Shown here: positions 11,040 to 21,204 of the stretch, piece by piece
Layout: every line of letters begins with the position of its first letter
Position numbering within the stretch: the stretch's first letter is position 1
NCBI GenBank assembly: GCA_963969495.1
Contig: OZ018335.1
Coordinates: 89,500,440 to 89,564,439, forward strand
Reading direction: 5' to 3'
DNA length: 64,000 nt
Origin: Ceratothoa steindachneri
Taxonomy: Eukaryota; Arthropoda; Malacostraca; Isopoda; Cymothoidae
The notes under the pieces: model-generated
The model's input: only the letters and a program-made list of their open reading frames with translations
Database searches by the model: none
Told to the model about the DNA's origin: nothing
Made by a program: the position numbers and the translations under genes

Positions 11040-11460
11040 CTGATTTGATCTCTGAACAAACCATTCCAGCAGGGTTTACAGTGATTTCCATCCCTGGAGG
11101 GGGAAATTCCTTCTTTATGAGCATCTTACATTACCAAACTGGAGATGTTTCTAATCATCAGACTATACGTGAAGCTATTTATGAGGAAATATTAAAAGAT
11201 CCTACTAAGTATGGTTATGATCAAAACGCTTCCACTTTGAGACAATTACGATTACTGAGACATTCGGGTCAGTTACCTTCCGAATCTGTGTGTTCTGCCA
11301 TCTGTCAATTATATGACTAGGAAATTGCTATTTACGATGGCAGTTCAGATCCTATGATTTACAGACATCCGGGTGCACCACAACAGTGTTATCTCCATTG
11401 TCTAGCAGGTGTTCATTATAATTTATTAATTCCTTTATGATCACATCCTGATCTACATCC
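11040..11460 (+). pseudogene. Gyp-3 OTU-like domain, Ser replacing catalytic Cys
   Basis: Directly after RNase H, a segment begins IPGGGNSFFMSIL, continues with helical text (IREAIYEEILKDP, then LPSESVCSAICQLYD) and ends LAGVHYNLLIP. The order matches the OTU cysteine protease pattern: a Gly/Asn-Cys-Leu/Phe-Phe start, a helical middle and a terminal His-Tyr-Asn. The nucleophile position is Ser and the preceding Asp is Gly, as in Gyp-1 at 19040-19445. One stop lies at about 11318. I infer an OTU fold from pattern alone; activity as a protease is doubtful. Confidence 0.5.
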
Positions 11461-11584
11461 CCCTGAGTTACCACCTTGTCCTGTTCCTGTTCTGCATACT
11501 CTGGTTGATGACCAATTTCAAGTTAAGAATCTCGGAACTATTAGTATCTTTTCTAACCAAATCAGTCACTTTTCTGAGTCAAAT

Positions 11585-12596
11585 TTGCCTTCTGTAGCAG
11601 TCAGTCAATTCAATTGTTTTTCACCAGTTTTTCCCTCATCTCTTATTGATTTGAATTCTTTGATCACTTTTCAAAAACACGATTCTGTAATTTGGAAGTT
11701 AAGATCAGTTATTAAACGAAAAATAATTGTTTCAAATTGGTTTCCTGTCTTGACCCCTTTCCGACCTTCTGTCCAAATTCTTACACTTAATGAAGGTTTA
11801 CTTGTCTACACCTCTGGTTCTGCTCTCTTACCAGTTATTCCAAGAACTCTGGTTATTCACCTGGCCACAGCCTACCATTATGAATATTCTCATGTGGGGT
11901 GTGAAAAATTGATTGATCTAATTAAGTCTCAGTTTTGGAGTCCTTATATCATTGAAGTGGTATCAGATATTTGCAAGTCTTGTCCTGTCTGTCAATGTAC
12001 CAAAGTATATAGTACCGAGGAGAAACCACCAACTTTAAAAATCAATACTTCCTATCCATTTGAAATGGTTTCTGTGGAGCTATTAAATCTCCCAAAAACT
12101 TCACGTCAGTTTTGTAGCTGTCTAGTGGTGATGGACCATTATTCAAAATGGTTATCTGTAGTCTCACTCAGGGATAAATGATCCAGATCCATCATTAGTG
12201 CTCTTAAGAACCATGTCTTTCCTTTTTTACCTTCTCAGCCACACCTCCTTCTGTCAGATAATGGTCCTGAATTTACCAGTCAAATTTTCAGTGACCTCCT
12301 GTCCCAATTTAACATCACTCATGTGTTGGCAACCCCTTACAACCCATCTTCCAATGGTGTAGTTGAAATATGTACCTTATTCTGTCGGGCAAAAGGTTGC
12401 TTTAAAGATCCACTTTTTTGGACACCAAAGTATTCAGAAGCTTCAGCCTATATATTCTGGACCATATGTGATTGTCCGTTCTGACTTGAATAAGGTAACT
12501 TATGTCATTCAGAAAGTCAATTCTGACCCTGTCAATCTGAATCCTCTACTCTGAGTTTACCATCGTCAGTTGCAAAAATGGATTGATGTCCCGAAG
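11585..12596 (+). pseudogene. Gyp-3 integrase, internally deleted
   Basis: The integrase N-terminal zinc site is visible as HLATAYHYEYSHVG followed by CKSCPVCQC. The first catalytic position reads VSVELLNLP, where Gyp-1 has VVIDCVNLP, so Asp has become Glu. The second motif LLLSDNGPEF and the third NPSSNGVVE remain, after a stop at about 12179. About 80 codons after the catalytic Glu are missing, and the frame resumes in the C-terminal GPYVIV region. No activity is possible. Confidence 0.75.
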
Positions 12597-12606
12597 TATC
12601 TGTTGC

Positions 12607-14142
12607 AATAGAGATGAGGTCATTCAGGTTGGAAGAGGTGCTTCAGGGATAGGGGGGTTAAATTGTTTCTATACAAATGCTCGTAGTCTTAGAAACAAGA
12701 AGGATGAGCTATTTAGTTATATTAGCGATGAGGATATAGATATATTATGTGTTACTGAATCATGGATTAATGAAATAGAATTTAGTGACACTATAAGTGA
12801 ATTTGATTTACAGGGCTATAATATGTATATTAGTCAAAGGACAGATAGGATTGTTGGAAGAATAATTATCTATATAAAAAAACAACATTGTTTCAAGTTT
12901 AAATACTTCAATAAAGCAGGATGGAGTTACATAACATATAACATAATTTCACGGATGACAAAAGCCTCAAGGGCCTATCAAAGGTCATCCGCATCCGTCA
13001 AAACTTACCCACAAAAAGCACCAATGCCAGGGGAAGACAAAATCAAAGTCCCCCACAATATAATATAACAGATGCAAAAGCCACAAGGGCCCATCATAGG
13101 TCATCCGAGTCAAACAGCCTCTTTTTTAAGGCACCCAAACTCCCAAGAAAACTACATCCAGAGGATTGCGTTGAGTCACTTTGGATAGATATTAGGTTCA
13201 GTAAAAATAGAATGGTGCATTTGGGAGCTTTTTACAGACCACCTGGGCAGACTGATGATATGGATGAACTAATGATAAGGGAAATAAGTAAGGGATGTGA
13301 AACAGATGCAGTTATTATTGGGGACTTCAACTTGAACTCTGTGGACTGGGAAAATATGATAGGTAGGGATAGAACAAGTGGCAGGTTCATAGGATGCTTT
13401 GAGGATAATTTTTTGAATCAATTTGTTAATAAGCCAATGAGGGGGAACAATATATTAGATTTAGTACTTTCTAACAGTGATCATTTAGCTCAAGAATTGA
13501 CTGTTGGGGAAGCATTGGGAAATAGTGACCATCAGATAGTTAGTTTTAACTTTGGAATTGAGAGGGGTAAAATAACCGAGAATGCTGTAAAAGTTCCAAA
13601 TTTTCATAAGGGAGATTATGTCAAACTTCAAAGCTTGCTAAATTTGGTAGACTGGGATGTAGAATTGAGAGGTAAAAATGCTTATGGGATGTGGGATACT
13701 TTCAAGCATATAATAAATATAGTCCAAGAGCAATGTATCCAAATGAAGGCCATTAGGAACAAAAGTAGGAAACCATTATGGTGGAATCAGGAGATAGCTA
13801 GAAAAATTTCAGAGAAGAAAAGGGCATATAAAAAATTACAGGTAGAAAATAATATTCAAAATTTAAGTGATTATAGAATGGCTAGGAATGAGTTAAATAA
13901 GATTAAAAGAAGAACAAAAGGGTGTCAGAAATTAAATCAGCTCAGGATAGCAACAAAGATCCTAGAAAGTTCTTTAGTTACTATAAAATTAATAACAAGT
14001 CTGGCAGAGTTAAAATAGGACCTATCAAATATGAAGGGGTTGTGAGAGAAACTGATGAGGAAATAGTTGAGGTACTAAATGGTTATTTTGCATCAGTATT
14101 TACAAAGGAGAATCTAAATAGTCTTATGTATAGTACTCATGG
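12607..14142 (+). pseudogene. CR1-A ORF2 endonuclease and linker
   Basis: Same protein as at 1512-2726 and 31117-32649. The N-terminal endonuclease (CFYTNARSLRNKK, LCVTESW) ends at 12928. After an inserted CR1-A tail the frame resumes at 13170 with MVHLGAFYRPPG, IIGDFNLNSVDW, ILDLVLSN and GNSDHQIV. The linker KPLWWNQEIA follows, with a frameshift near 13910. RT is absent because Gyp-1 interrupts at 14143 and the remainder beyond 22862 is not CR1-A. Confidence 0.8.
12929..13169 (-). repeat. CR1-A 3' tail inserted antisense
   Basis: About 241 bp of CR1-A 3'UTR with both hairpin units and a degenerate tail (ACATAACATATAACATAA on the plus strand). It interrupts the endonuclease of CR1-A copy 3. 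GTT flanks both sides (12926-12928, 13170-13172), a possible 3-bp duplication. Confidence 0.8.
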
Positions 14143-14886
14143 TGTGGTGGAGCGAATGTGAGTGTGTGAAGGGGAATGGGTTTTTTATTATATTTTCTTT
14201 TGTACATATGTATTTGATTTCATGTTGTATGAATAAGGTTAGTTAACATCTCATGTTTTTTTTATTAGCTACTAAATGTTAAAGATTTTATGAGACAGCG
14301 TTCAAGTACCAGAATAAAAAAAAAAAGAAGAAAAAAAAAGCCCAAAACAAACAAAAACATTGCCTGCATTTTGCAAGAGCGACTTTAACAAAAATATTTG
14401 GGAGATATTTAAAGAAGATATAAGAAGTCATCTAATAGTAATGACTGGATCTTAAAGAAAACTGAGCTCCGAGGTGGCAGGCACCATAAGCCCCGCACAC
14501 CCAATTTTGTCACAAGAGTGACTGCCGACAAGATTTTACCCCGGGGAGGCTGGCAAATCGTAAACCGTGGTACCACGTAAGAAAACTCCTCTTTTTGTTG
14601 TCTCTTGTTTTGGTTGTCCCCTTTTGTATATGCTGACTCTTAGTATTAATATATATTTTTTTTTTTATTGATTGGGTTCCAAGATAGGATTGTTTTAGTA
14701 TATATAGAAATAGGCTGATTGGGTGCATATTTACCCATATTTTTTTGTAAATATTGTATTTTTTTTGTTAAGTAAAGGACTGTACATACAATCCGTTTTA
14801 TTCTCCTTCGATTTCTCACGTCTGGATTTAGTGTAGGAAGCGGGTTGGATCGATTGGGGTTAGTCTAAATTTTTTGGCCCGCTACA
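14143..14886 (+). repeat. Gyp-1 5' LTR
   Basis: 744 bp, against 805 bp for the 3' LTR. The difference is mainly a 66-bp segment lost after GTGTGTGAAGGGG. An A-run of variable length lies near 14320. It ends CCCGCTACA at 14886. Confidence 0.92.
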
Positions 14887-14888
14887 TT

Positions 14889-14906
14889 TGGCGCCCGAAT
14901 AGGGAC
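14889..14906 (+). other. Gyp-1 primer-binding site, tRNA-Lys type
   Basis: TGGCGCCCGAATAGGGAC lies two bases after the LTR. It matches the lysine-tRNA primer site used by several retroelements at all but one position. An identical site is at 30693-30710 in Gyp-2. Confidence 0.8.
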
Positions 14907-15022
14907 ATGAGACTTCGAAACCGGGAGCGTGACGGGATTGGATTGCAGTCCATACCCAATTAGCGTGGCAAGTAGTTTGGTTGTTTTTCACCTTTGTCTA
15001 TCGCTGTTACTAACCTGGGAGG

Positions 15023-16729
15023 ATGGCTTCTGTGGAACAGGGCCTCCATTATGAGATTGTGAGACTGAGGCTGGAATTGAGGCAGAAAGAGGAGGAATGT
15101 ATGATGTTGAGGAACGTGATTGATGGATTGAAGAGTGATGTGATGAGTATGGATGAGAAGACAGACAGGATGAGGAAAGAAATGGACGAGAGACAGAAGC
15201 AGGTCGACCAACGGATGAAGGACTTGAATGACATGATGAAGGGGTCAGGACCGACCCCAGGACCCTCGACCTTGACCCCTGCTCCGACTGAAGGGGATAA
15301 GACTAATGGGATCAATGGGAGTGTGTGCGAGTCTAGAGAGGATAGGGTGATTATGAGTGATAGGAAGGACGGAGAATGGAAGAGAGTTGAACGCAAGAGA
15401 AGAAGGAAGAGTGGTGCAAAGGGGAAGGATAGGAAGGTAAGAGGCAAGAGTGTGGACTCGTTGTACTCGGATGAAGGCGAGAGCGATGGTATGATTGATA
15501 TGAGTGAGAGTGAAGGCAGCTCAAGTGAGAGTGAAGTGAATGTGGGAAAGGGTATTTTGATAAGGGAAGTGCCAAAGATAGATAGATTTAGGTTACATGG
15601 TGGGAAAAGTGTGGAAGAATTCTTCGGGGAATTTGAGCGATATTGTAAGCTCAAGTACCCGGAGAATAAGGGATACTGGATGAATGTTTTGGGGGAATGT
15701 TTGGAGGGAAAAGTATTGGAGTTTTTCCGCGTGATTACAAGTGTGGGGAAACCAAGGTACGATGTGGTGAAGAAGCGGATGATTGGACAGGTGAAACGAA
15801 TGAAAGAGAGTGTGAAGTATAAAAGGGTAAATGAATTTGAGAAGGCTCGAATGGGGAAAAGTGAAAGTGTGAACATGTATGCACATAGGCTTGAGAGTAT
15901 GGCAAGAAAGAGGTATGGTGATGATGATGTAAATGAATGTAAACCACTGATGAGGAAGTTTTTGGACACGATCCCACGAAAGGTGAGTGAATGGCTGAGT
16001 GGAAAGAGAAAGGAGAGAATGAGACTGACAGGTGAACGGTTGATGTGGGAGGATGTGTTGGAGCTGTTGGAAGATGGACGATTTGATGATGAAAGCGATC
16101 TAGAAGAGGATGGATGGTACAGTGTGAATTTTGGGGATAAGAAGCCCAGGAGCTTTCATCCACCCCAGCAGTATGTCAGCTACAGGGATGCACCAGCTGG
16201 AGTGATGTCGAACTTCCTGGGCCGGCAGAATGGATGGGTAAATGGAGGGTGGTCAAATGGAAGGGGACAGATGAATTTCAAGCGTGGGAACAGATATATG
16301 AGAGAGAAACCGAGGTATGTCCCAGCAAACGAGAGATCGAATGGTGGGAGAAAGATTGTGGAATGTCATCGGTGTGGAAGGAAAGGTCATATGTTGGCAG
16401 AATGTAGGTGGACGTCTGGTGCATGTTTTGGTTGTGGTAAGAAAGGGCATATGATAAAGGATTGCCAGGAAAGTGTGAAAGAGTGCTTTGAGTGTAAAGA
16501 AATAGGCCATTTGAAGAAAGATTGTCCGAGGTTGAATGGTGGAGCAACTGCTGGGGGGAGTGTGAAGTATGCTTGTGGTAATTGTGGAAAGGCTGGTCAT
16601 TATGCGAGGATGTGTCGTGACCAGAGGAATGTATGTAGCTATTGTGCGATGGAAGGACATTCAAGTGAAAAGTGTTGGATTAGACTGAGAGCGCAAGGTG
16701 TGAATGGAAAGTCTGAAGCGAGAAACTGA
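15023..16729 (+). CDS. Gyp-1 gag, five CCHC zinc knuckles
   Basis: Open frame of 568 codons beginning MASVEQGLHYEI. Residues about 8-75 are a charged coiled coil, followed by a Pro/Thr linker and a basic/Ser-rich acidic segment. Residues about 185-355 form the capsid-like region (FRLHGGKSVEEFFGEFERYC, then WMNVLGECLEGKVLEFF). The C-terminus, about 447-550, holds five C-X2-C-X4-H-X4-C knuckles: CHRCGRKGHMLAEC, CFGCGKKGHMIKDC, CFECKEIGHLKKDC, CGNCGKAGHYARMC and CSYCAMEGHSSEKC. One or two is usual in Ty3/gypsy. Gag forms the particle and binds RNA. The frame is intact, and protease 1 starts just downstream. Confidence 0.88.
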   Translation: MASVEQGLHYEIVRLRLELRQKEEECMMLRNVIDGLKSDVMSMDEKTDRMRKEMDERQKQVDQRMKDLNDMMKGSGPTPGPSTLTPAPTEGDKTNGINGSVCESREDRVIMSDRKDGEWKRVERKRRRKSGAKGKDRKVRGKSVDSLYSDEGESDGMIDMSESEGSSSESEVNVGKGILIREVPKIDRFRLHGGKSVEEFFGEFERYCKLKYPENKGYWMNVLGECLEGKVLEFFRVITSVGKPRYDVVKKRMIGQVKRMKESVKYKRVNEFEKARMGKSESVNMYAHRLESMARKRYGDDDVNECKPLMRKFLDTIPRKVSEWLSGKRKERMRLTGERLMWEDVLELLEDGRFDDESDLEEDGWYSVNFGDKKPRSFHPPQQYVSYRDAPAGVMSNFLGRQNGWVNGGWSNGRGQMNFKRGNRYMREKPRYVPANERSNGGRKIVECHRCGRKGHMLAECRWTSGACFGCGKKGHMIKDCQESVKECFECKEIGHLKKDCPRLNGGATAGGSVKYACGNCGKAGHYARMCRDQRNVCSYCAMEGHSSEKCWIRLRAQGVNGKSEARN

Positions 16730-16767
16730 ATTGTAAGAGGGTACCTGGAGAAGTATCCTCTGGGTGC

Positions 16768-17670
16768 ATGAGTGTGAGTAATGTGTTGGTAAGTCTGTCT
16801 AGTGTGAAAGTGCTGTCTGGTAGGAAGTATGAGTGTCTGACTGTGAAGGTGGAATTGAATGGAATTGAGTGTTTGGCTTTAATAGATTCTGGATGCAAGG
16901 CGAGCTTGGTGTATAAAGATGTGTATGACAAGGTTAGCGAGAAAGCCCCCCCTGTCTGAGTGCAAGGGTAGTTTGGTAGGTATTGGTAATAGGAGAGTGC
17001 CTGTGATTGGAATGATAAGGTCACCTGTTCGAATGCATGGTATGATGATGAATGAATGTGAATTCTCGGTGATTGATAAGGTGAGTAGTGAGTATGGTGT
17101 GATTTTGGGCTATGATTTTATGAAAATGAATCGTATGGTTGTGCATCCTGCAAGTGATCAGATTGAGAGAAAGATTGGTAAAAATGGGGTGTATAAGTTA
17201 TATGTAGGGAAAGATGGTAGTGTTTTGAGGAGTGTGTTTACTGGTATTGAGGTGACTGCTATGGAGAATGTAAGACTTGTGAAGGGTGAAAGGGTGGCGG
17301 TTAAAGTGAGTTGGAGTAAGGATGTTAGTTTAAATGTGGGTGAGAACACCGTGATATTGGATGGAAAGTATGCATATTATAAGGTAAGGCGTGTTGCTTG
17401 TGTGTTTGATGGCTTGATGAGAATGAATGATCCTTTTGTATGTGTGCAGGCGGACCCCAGGGTGAAGGGACAGGTGAGGGGTATCCAAGTCGGAGATGGA
17501 CTAGGACACCTCTCCACTGTCACTGAGGTAGGTATGGATGATAGCACGGATATCAGGGTGAATATTGCGAATGAAAAGACATGTGAATGGATGTATAATG
17601 AGGTGAAGGACATGGTGAAATTGGATGGATGTTTGACTGAGTATGAAAGGGAGGATGTGTATCGAATGAT
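16768..17670 (+). pseudogene. Gyp-1 first retropepsin-like protease
   Basis: Aspartic protease domain before RT, as usual in Ty3/gypsy. The active site reads ECLALIDSGCKASLV (Asp at about 16885). The flap region contains VGIGNRRVPVIG and the distal block is GVILGYDFMKMN. A run of seven C at 16946-16952 coincides with a frameshift that separates the active site from the rest. The protein continues through a linker to about 17670, where a second frameshift leads into RT. It would process Gag-Pol if intact. Confidence 0.78.
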
Positions 17671-17679
17671 ATTTGAACG

Positions 17680-18965
17680 AAAGGGAGCCCTCAGTAAGGG
17701 TGATCGGATTTCGGCCGAGGCATTTCCCACGTTCGGTTGCTGCTGAGATTGAGGAGCAGTGTTTGGAATTGGAGCAATTGGGAGTGATTGAAGAGAGTGA
17801 GAGTGCATGGAATAGTCCAATTGTGCCTGTACGTAAGCCGGATGGAAGATTGCGTCTATGTGTGGATTATTGAAAGGTGAATGAAAGGACTTTGAAAGAA
17901 AGGTTTCTGATGTGTGTGGTATCTGAGTGTGTATATAGTATGCATGGGATGGAGTGGTTTACGAAGCTGGATCTGGTACAGGGGTATTACCAGATGCGTA
18001 TTGCTGAGGAGAGCCGGCCGGTAACTACCTTCTCTTCCACAAAGAGGCATTACCAGTTCCGGAACCTCAGCTTCGGGTTGGCTAATGCTCCCGGAGCCTT
18101 CCAGCGGGCAATGAATGTTGTGTTGAGTAAGTTTGCGAGTAAGAATGTGATTGCATTTATAGATGATATTTTGATTATGACTGAGACTTTTGAGGAGCAT
18201 ATGAGATTGGTGAATGATGTGTTGAGAACATTGGACAGTGTTGGTCTGAAGGTGAAAGTGGCGAAGTGTGAATGGTTTGCGAAAGAAGTGGAATTCCTTG
18301 GACATATGGTGAGTGAGAATGGGTTGCGAAAATCACCGAAGTATGTTGAGAAGGTGCGAATGTTTCCTAAACAGGTGACTGTGAAGCAACTGAAGTCGTT
18401 TTGGGGTTTGATTGAGTTCCAGCGAAAGTTTATACGTGATTGTTCTGGTGTGAGTAAGCCTCTGACTGAGTGGATGGGCAAGGAAGGTAGTACGGTTGTC
18501 AAGTGGAATGATAAGATGAATGAGGCATATGAGAGACTGAAAGAGGCAGCGGCTGAAGATGTTGAATTGGCGTACCCAGATTATAGTGTAAATGCTAAAA
18601 TGCTTGAATTGTATACAGATGTGAGTGGGTATTGTATGGGAGGTTTTCTGATGCAAGAGCAGCGTTTGAATGGAGAATGTCAGGCGAATAATTGGGTATG
18701 TATCCAAGGCTATGAATGTTGCAGAACGAAAGTATTCGACTGTGGAACGAGAGTTGGCTGCGATAAGATATTGTTTGAAAGTGTTGCGTCCGTTTTTGTA
18801 TGGTGTGAGGTTTGTGATAAAAACAGATCATCAACCTCTTTTGTATCTGCAGCGTATGAAGTGGGCTGATAGTAGGATTGCAAGGACTTTGGAAGATTTG
18901 AGTGACTTTGACTATGTGATTGAGTATGTGCCTGGTGAACGGAATGGAGTGGCTGATTTGATGTC
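17680..18965 (+). pseudogene. Gyp-1 reverse transcriptase and RNase H
   Basis: RT: SPIVPVRKPDGRLRLCVDY, a TGA at 17874-17876 where Arg is usual, then FTKLDLVQGYYQM (catalytic Asp), LSFGLANAPGAFQRA and AFIDDILIM (FIDD, about 18154). The thumb contains FLGHMVSENGL. RNase H starts with LYTDVSGYCMGGFL near 18602, shifts frame near 18680, then continues YSTVERELAAIRY and IKTDHQPLLYL to about 18965. It copies RNA to DNA and degrades the template strand. One stop and two frameshifts disable it. Confidence 0.85.
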
Positions 18966-19039
18966 AAGGTATCCTGGTACGAATGATGAAAATGTGTGTG
19001 GAGTGAGTGATGCTGAGTATTTGCCGAAAGGGATTATGA

Positions 19040-19445
19040 ATGGAAAAGAGAGTAAGGGTGGTGGTGATTCCTTGTTTGAGAGTGTATGGAATGGTTTGCA
19101 AGATTTGAAGAGTGATGGAGTAGATGTGAGAGTGCCCGATAGTGTAGATGATTTAAGGAAGGAGGTAATGAATGAAGTGTGTAGGAAGCCTGAAAGCATT
19201 GGTATGGCAAAGGCGCGGAACTTCATGAAAGAATTGAGAGCGATGTGTATGCAAGGGGTCCCGCCACTTCAGGAAGTGTTGATTGTAGTGAGTCGTTTGT
19301 ATGGAGTGATTGTATATGTGCACTTTGGTGGTGAGAGGCCGATTGTGTACAAGGATGAGAAGATGAAGGGTTTGAATCCTAATGTGGTACATCTGCAATG
19401 TTTGAGCGGTGTGCACTACAATTGGGTGATTGAAAAGTGTTCATA
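19040..19445 (+). CDS. Gyp-1 OTU-like domain, Ser at the nucleophile position
   Basis: Part of an open frame running from RNase H to integrase (to 20361). The domain starts KGGGDSLFESVWNGL, continues VDDLRKEVMNEVC, MKELRAMCMQGV and VLIVVSRLYGVIVYV, and ends SGVHYNWVIE. This is the OTU order: nucleophile loop, helices, beta strands, then His-Tyr-Asn. The usual D-G-N-C is G-G-D-S, so both the Asp and the Cys are changed while the terminal His stays. Gyp-3 has G-G-N-S at the same place. OTU enzymes are deubiquitinases. Here it may be a serine variant or a binding domain. Pattern-based inference only. Confidence 0.55.
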
Positions 19446-19589
19446 TATAAGAGAGAAGAATGATTGTCTGGATGAAGATGAGTGTGTGGTGAGTGATGAT
19501 ATGGGAGTTAATGACAGTGTGGATATCAGTGCTGATGTTGGTGTGCTTGTTCCTTCGGTTTATTGCGAACATGGTGGACCTGATATGAT

Positions 19590-19925
19590 GGAAGCGAGAG
19601 TGAAAGTTGGTGAAAGGTTGTTCTGTGGTTTGATTGATACTGGAGCGCAGGTGTCTTTAGTGAATGAGAGGATTCTGAGTAAGTATGATGAGTTTAAATG
19701 TTGCGAGCATAAACCTGTGAAGTTACGGATAAGTGGATTAGGGAATGGTATGATAGTGGCATGGGAACAGGTTAGTCTGAAAGTGAGTTTGGGTAATGGT
19801 GTGAATGTGAAGCATGACTTTGTGATTCTGAAAGATGAGCAAATGCCGTGTTGTTTCTTGCTTGGTGTAGACTTTATGAGATTGAATGATTTGTCTTTGG
19901 ATGCTGATAAGGATCGTCTTATGAA
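19590..19925 (+). CDS. Gyp-1 second retropepsin-like domain, after RNase H
   Basis: Same open frame as the OTU-like domain. ERLFCGLIDTGAQVSLVNE carries the Asp-Thr-Gly of retropepsins. LRISGLGNGMIVAW could be the flap, and CCFLLGVDFMRLND matches the hhhG-x-D block. It sits between the OTU-like domain and integrase, an unusual place, and protease 1 exists upstream (16768-17670). The two differ in sequence (DSG versus DTG), so they are not a recent duplication. Gyp-2 keeps this domain but has lost its DTG. Confidence 0.7.
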
Positions 19926-20229
19926 AGGTGAATGTGAGGTGATGAAGTTGAATGAGTGTGCGAAGAATGTTGTCAAATTTTGTGGCATGATTGAGTTGGT
20001 CATGGATGATGAGAATGAGATTTTAAGTGATGATGATATTCTAGAGATGCAAGAGATGTGTCCTTTTCTTAGTGAGTTGAAGAAGTGTGTAATGATGCGT
20101 GTTGATTTGAATGAATGGCCAGAGTGTTTAAGTGATTTTAAAAGGTATGCTAAGGATTTTGTTGTTTGTATGGATGTTGTATATTTTGTGAGGCATGTGA
20201 AGGGTGGTGATGATATGTATGTACCTGTG

Positions 20230-21204
20230 ATGTCCTTAGTTGGTATGATTGGTCTGGTGAAGGTTGTGCATGATAATTATGGGCATATGGGTAAGTTTAA
20301 GCTGTGGGAGTGTATGAAGAAGCATGTGTTTCCTTCCGTTTCTGAGAACTGTTGTGAATGATGTTGCAACTACGTGTGAAAGGTGCAAGGTGTGCAAGTG
20401 AAACCACCGATGTTGAAAGTTGATGCGAAAGAACCGTTTGAATTGGTAGTGATTGATTGTGTGAATTTGCCACGTACGAGTGCTGGGAATGTTGGTATGG
20501 TTGTTATGGTTGATCATAAAAGTAAGTTTGTGTATGCAGCGCCTGTGAGAGATAAAAGGAGTGTGACTGTTGCGCGTGTGGTTGAGCAGTTGTTCTTTCC
20601 TATGTGTGTATGGAAGCCTAGAAGATGTCTGAGTGATAATGGGCCTGAATTTGTAGGGGAAGTGTTTGAGCAAATGTTGAGAGAGAATGGTGTGGAGCAT
20701 GTGAGAACAACTCCGTATGTACCGTCTTCAAATGGATTGGTTGAACGTACTATAAGAACCTTGTGTGAGATGTTGAGAATGATGAGTACGACAGTGAATG
20801 ACTGGGATGTATGTCTGGGGAGAGTGTTGTGGGCGTATAATTCAACTGTGCATAGCGCAACTGGAATGTCCCCATGTCAGTTTGTGATGAATTTTGAAAG
20901 GCGAGTGAAAGATAGGTTTCGTTTAAGTGAAAGTGAGCAGAGTGTATGGCGTGAGGCACATGAAAGGTTCCGTTCATTTGAATTAGGTGCAAAAGTATTG
21001 AAAGTGAAAGAAGTGAAGGGTAGGTTGAATGTGTCAAAGATGAGTGAGAAGTTTCATGGACCTTATAGAGTTGTGAGAGTTTGGGAAAATGGGGTGACAT
21101 ATGTTTTGGAGAGTTTGAATGACGGTATGACTGAGAGAGTGCGGGCTCATCAGAGTCAGTTAAGGAGATGGAGAGAACCTCCTGACTACCTGGTGAGTCA
21201 TCCA
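20230..21204 (+). pseudogene. Gyp-1 integrase
   Basis: Inserts the cDNA into the genome. The zinc domain begins VVHDNYGHMGKFKLWECMK, but a frameshift near 20330 and a small deletion near 20380 remove part of the Cys pair, which is intact in Gyp-2 (CERCQKRK). The catalytic core has Asp in LVVIDCVNLP, Asp in CLSDNGPEF and Glu in VPSSNGLVERTIR. A C-terminal GPY/F module follows (FHGPYRVVRVWENGVTYVLE). The core frame is open from 20383. Confidence 0.85.

Larger units (their letters stand above)
7350..12606 (+). mobile_element. Gyp-3: decayed Ty3/gypsy retrotransposon
   Basis: Plus-strand Ty3/gypsy element in the order gag, protease, RT, RNase H, OTU-like domain, integrase. The 3' end is cut at about 12606, where CR1-A copy 3 begins, and no 3' LTR remains. 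Stops and frameshifts occur throughout, so it is older than Gyp-1. Shared protein features with Gyp-1 (OTU-like domain after RNase H, a similar integrase start) place it in the same lineage. A leader motif near 7360 (TTGGTCCTTCGAACC) may mark the start of the internal region. Confidence 0.85.

Noticed and set aside
16946..16952. C7 run in Gyp-1 as a programmed frameshift site
   Set aside because: It lies within the protease fold, not at a domain boundary; slippage mutation or sequencing error is simpler.
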